A DNA stretch of 9,166 nt from Chloroflexia bacterium (GTDB lineage Bacteria > Chloroflexota > Chloroflexia > Thermomicrobiales > JALYUS01). The translations under genes were made by a program, and so were the position numbers. Location of the stretch: contig JAICIL010000179.1 of assembly GCA_025924435.1 (NCBI GenBank), positions 1-9,166 of the forward strand, in the 5' to 3' direction. The notes under the pieces were generated by a model. The model made no database searches and was not told where the DNA came from. It saw only the letters and a program-made list of their open reading frames with translations. Positions 7,463-9,166 of the stretch are shown here, in pieces (position 1 is the stretch's first letter; each line of letters starts with the position of its first letter).

Positions 7463-8323
7463 ATGCCATCGCCGGAACTGATTGACCGGGTCGCCCGCCT
7501 GCTGGGGGCGCGCCCGGTCGGATGGACGCGCATGCCGCGCGGATACACGCCGGCCGGGCGGTGGGTCGTGCGGTTGGAGACGGGCCGCACCGCCTTCGTG
7601 AAGGTCGGGACGACACCGGACACATCGGCGTGGTTACGCGCGGAATATGGCGTCTACTCCCGGATCACGGGCGATTTCCTCCCCGCGCTGCTTGGCTGGG
7701 AGGACGGCGATGCACCGATGCTCCTGCTGGAAGACCTCAGCGCCGCCTTCTGGCCGCCGCCGTGGTCGTCGGAGCGCGTCGAGCAGGTGCTGACGACGCT
7801 TGCGCTTGTCGCCGCGACGCCGCCACCGTCAGGTCTCCCCGCCCTGTCAGCGAGCCGAGATCGTTTGGCGAGTTGGGCGCAAGTGGTGGAAGAACCCGCA
7901 CCCTTCCTCGCGCTCGGCCTCTGCTCGCCGGCATGGCTGGAAGCGGCACTCCCGTCGCTCCTCGCGGCGGAATCGGCGGCGCGGCTCGAAGGTGACGATC
8001 TCCTGCATTTCGATGTCCGCAGCGACAATCTCTGCTTCGCCGGCGATCGCGCGGTGCTGGTGGATTGGAACCTCGCCTGCCGGGGGAACGCCGCCTTGGA
8101 TGTGGCGGGCTGGCTGCCAAGTCTCGCTGCCGAGGGCGGCCCCGACCCGCTGGCGATGATGCCCGATGAACCGGAACTGGCCGCCCTGATGAGCGGCTAC
8201 TTCGCGGCGCGGGCGGGGCTGCCGCCACCGGCGGGCGCGCCGCGCGTCCGTGCGGTACAGTTGTCCCAACTGAAGACCGCGCTGCCGTGGGCCGCCGCGT
8301 CGCTCGGCTTGCCGCTGCCATAG
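7463..8323 (+). CDS. aminoglycoside phosphotransferase (APH)-fold kinase-like protein
   Basis: A 286-residue protein with the kinase-like fold of the APH family. It shows an N-lobe with ATP-binding Lys48 in TAFVKVG, Glu61 in the next helix, hinge MLLLEDLS (86-93), catalytic loop HFDVRSDN (His182, Asp184, Asn189) and metal-binding Asp201 in VLVDWNLA. All catalytic residues are intact. The family phosphorylates aminoglycosides, homoserine, choline, sugars or other small molecules; I see nothing that fixes the substrate, and resistance should not be assumed. The start at 7463 is chosen because GAGGAGG (7451-7457) is 5 bases upstream; ATG 7460 and GTG 7457 lie too close to or within that site. 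The gene is followed 3 bases later by a dyad element and then by the selenoprotein gene. Confidence 0.82.
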   Translation: MPSPELIDRVARLLGARPVGWTRMPRGYTPAGRWVVRLETGRTAFVKVGTTPDTSAWLRAEYGVYSRITGDFLPALLGWEDGDAPMLLLEDLSAAFWPPPWSSERVEQVLTTLALVAATPPPSGLPALSASRDRLASWAQVVEEPAPFLALGLCSPAWLEAALPSLLAAESAARLEGDDLLHFDVRSDNLCFAGDRAVLVDWNLACRGNAALDVAGWLPSLAAEGGPDPLAMMPDEPELAALMSGYFAARAGLPPPAGAPRVRAVQLSQLKTALPWAAASLGLPLP

Positions 8324-8326
8324 ATC

Positions 8327-8388
8327 GGTAGCGCAGGCTTTCAGCCTGCGCGAGTGACGATAACGCAGGCTGGAAAGCCCGCGCTACC
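8327..8388. repeat. palindromic element upstream of the selenoprotein gene
   Basis: Left arm (8327-8350) starts GGTAGCGCAGGCTTTC and ends AGCCTGCG. The right arm (8364-8388) read on the minus strand starts GGTAGCGCGGGCTTTC and ends CAGCCTGCG: about 24 positions with one mismatch and one inserted base. The left arm can also fold on itself (GCAGGCT, TTC, AGCCTGC), so alternative hairpins are possible. It begins 3 bases after the kinase-like gene's stop and ends 4 bases before the ribosome site of the next gene. Confidence 0.8.
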
Positions 8389-8392
8389 AAAG

Positions 8393-8400
8393 AAAGGAAG
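8393..8400 (+). promoter_or_regulatory. ribosome binding site that sets the selenoprotein start
   Basis: AAAGGAAG lies 5 bases before ATG 8406. This matters because it places initiation upstream of the in-frame TGA at 8448, so the segment before the TGA is translated. There is no comparable site before the downstream TTG at 8478 that an ordinary gene finder would choose. Confidence 0.7.
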
Positions 8401-8405
8401 TGTCA

Positions 8406-9035
8406 ATGGATGCACCGATGCCCGTGATCGTCTTTTCGGACTACGTCTGACCATACTGCTATCTGGCCGAGGGTGCCTTGGCCGAACTGAGAGCGGCGCA
8501 CGAGGTTGAGATCGAATGGCTCGCCTTCGAACTGCGGCCCGAACCCGCACCGCTGCCGGACATCACCGGGCCGGGCGGCGAGCGGTTCCGGCAGAACTGG
8601 GAGCGCGGCGTCGCGCCGATGGCCGCGAAACTCGGCGTGGAGATGCACTTTCCGCCCTTCAAATCCCGCTCGCGGCGGGCGCACGAGGCGGCGGTCTATG
8701 CCCGCGATCACGACAAATTCGAGGAGATGCGCGTCGCCCTCTTCCGCGCCTTCTTCGTCGAGAGCCGGGACATCGGCGATGCGGACGAACTCGCCGCGAT
8801 CGGCGCGTCGGTCGGGCTGGACGCGGACGACCTGCGCGCCGCGCTCGCGGAGGGGCGGTACACCGAGCGGGTGGTCGAGCAGGAGCAACTGGCGGCCCGG
8901 ATCGGCATCTCCGCCGTGCCGACGATTGTCATCGGGCAGGTCGGCGTGCAGGGCGCGCAGCCCTACGCTGTCCTCCGGCAAGTCTACGAGGAAGCGCGCC
9001 GCCGTATGGAAAGCGGCCACACGGAAAGCGATTGA
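8406..9035 (+). CDS. predicted selenocysteine-containing DsbA/FrnE-family oxidoreductase (UxxC active site)
   Basis: A 209-residue thioredoxin-fold protein of the DsbA family, FrnE-like by layout, with TGA at 8448-8450 as residue 15. Around it the frame reads VIVFSDYV-U-PYCYLAEG, where relatives have C-P-[YFW]-C; Cys18 is the resolving position and the only cysteine. An inserted helical domain covers about 55-150, and the second half of the thioredoxin fold has the cis-proline loop ISAVPTIVIG (Pro172) and GAQPYAVLRQV. No signal peptide is seen, so it is probably cytoplasmic. Such enzymes exchange thiols and disulfides; selenium at the attacking position would lower its pKa and speed the reaction. 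Support for recoding is the ribosome site before ATG 8406, family sequence on both sides of the TGA and a SECIS-like hairpin just after it. UGA also serves as the final stop at 9033-9035. The alternatives are a nonsense mutation of TGC/TGT or a read error. Confidence 0.85.
8458..8494 (+). promoter_or_regulatory. predicted bacterial SECIS element
   Basis: GGCCGAGG (8465-8472) pairs with CCTTGGCC (8476-8483), 8 bp with one G-U, closing a GTG loop; opening the last pair gives the five-base loop GGTGC. The loop begins 21-22 bases after the TGA (8450), within the range accepted for bacterial SECIS elements, and has G in its first two positions as required. A lower helix is possible: GCT and TC (8458-8463) with GA and AGC (8489-8494), interrupted by an A-G mismatch and an asymmetric internal loop. 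SelB would bind this hairpin in the mRNA to deliver Sec-tRNA. Confidence 0.75.
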
Positions 9036-9137
9036 ACCGCGGAGACGCAAAGAACGCGGAGGACGCGGAGAAGAAGAATTTTGTTTTTCCCTCTCCGCTC
9101 TCATTGAGCTCTGCGTCTCCGCGGTTCAATCGCTTTC
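9024..9137. repeat. intergenic dyad repeat, copy 4, with a perfect 26-bp arm
   Basis: Left arm 9024-9049 (starting GAAAGCGATTGAACCGCGG) is the exact reverse complement of 9112-9137; pairing continues imperfectly inwards around an A/T-rich centre (AATTTTGTTTTT). The left arm covers the last three codons and TGA stop of the selenoprotein gene. It belongs to the family of the other three dyads but is the most symmetric copy, with identity extending 7-8 bases outside the shared core. Confidence 0.9.
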
Positions 9138-9156
9138 GTCTTCCGGGAGGTGATGA

Positions 9157-9166
9157 GTGGATGAGG
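9157..9166 (+). CDS. possible start of the next gene (partial)
   Basis: GGGAGG (9145-9150) is a good ribosome site after dyad copy 4. Possible starts are GTG at 9157 (6 bases downstream) or ATG at 9161 (10 bases). ATG at 9153 meets TGA after three codons. The window ends after two or three codons, so no product can be named and the choice of start is open. Confidence 0.3.

Noticed and set aside
8478..9035. TTG at 8478 as the start of a shortened DsbA-like protein
   Set aside because: It would lack the active site and the first beta strand, has no good ribosome site, and its TTG is explained as part of the SECIS stem.
9060..9100. A/T-rich centre of dyad copy 4 as a Rho-independent terminator
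   Set aside because: The T-rich run lies in the middle of the dyad, not after a short GC-rich stem, so the classical arrangement is missing.
1694..9137. The repeated units as a CRISPR array
   Set aside because: The copies are kilobases apart, internally symmetric and diverged, with genes in between and no regular spacers.
9153..9164. ATG AGT GGA TGA as a second Sec-encoding start
   Set aside because: Only three codons precede the TGA and the window ends; GTG 9157 or ATG 9161 are simpler starts for the next gene.

Overview
The window is GC-rich (roughly two thirds G+C by eye) bacterial DNA with tightly packed genes. Gene content (an AbrB/PIN pair, a DMGDH/GcvT fusion, a proline racemase family enzyme) and dense intergenic dyad repeats would fit a Chloroflexota/Thermomicrobia-like or similar high-GC environmental bacterium. 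That placement is an inference and only weakly held. UGA is a normal stop here: the genes ending at 4367, 6218 and 9035 all use it.

Layout. Positions 1-33 may be the tail of an upstream gene. A well-formed promoter (about 50-78) drives an AbrB-type antitoxin (122-409), which overlaps a PIN-domain toxin (390-824). These converge on a minus-strand block read from right to left: an endonuclease/exonuclease/phosphatase family protein (5224-4367), an 836-residue dimethylglycine/sarcosine dehydrogenase-like FAD-GcvT fusion (4253-1743) and an alpha/beta hydrolase (1666-866). A 145-base divergent gap (5225-5369), with no convincing promoter by eye, separates this from a plus-strand block: a second alpha/beta hydrolase (5370-6218), a Cys/Cys proline racemase or hydroxyproline epimerase (6373-7383), an aminoglycoside-phosphotransferase-fold protein (7463-8323) and a DsbA/FrnE-type thiol oxidoreductase (8406-9035). 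The next gene may begin at the right edge.

The main discovery is in the last complete gene. Its reading frame starts with a good ribosome binding site and ATG at 8406 and then meets TGA at 8448-8450, exactly where the first cysteine of the DsbA CxxC active site belongs, giving U-P-Y-C. The frame continues with family-like sequence to 9035. A hairpin of 8 bp begins 14 bases after the TGA, with a GG-starting apical loop about 21 bases after it, as expected for a bacterial SECIS element. The only TTG leucine codon and the only AGA arginine codon of the gene fall in this hairpin. I therefore predict a selenoprotein with a UxxC active site, which ordinary gene calling would truncate to a downstream TTG start or miss.

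The second theme is repeats. Four copies of one imperfect dyad family (core like TTGAACCGCGGAGACGC, arms facing each other) fill gaps at 1694-1805, 4284-4371, 6224-6351 and 9024-9137, and two unrelated hairpin elements lie at 7391-7426 and 8327-8388. Several dyads run into genes, supplying stop codons or the C-terminal tail of the dehydrogenase. The DMGDH-like and racemase genes suggest catabolism of N-methylated or imino amino acids; the window does not prove a shared pathway.
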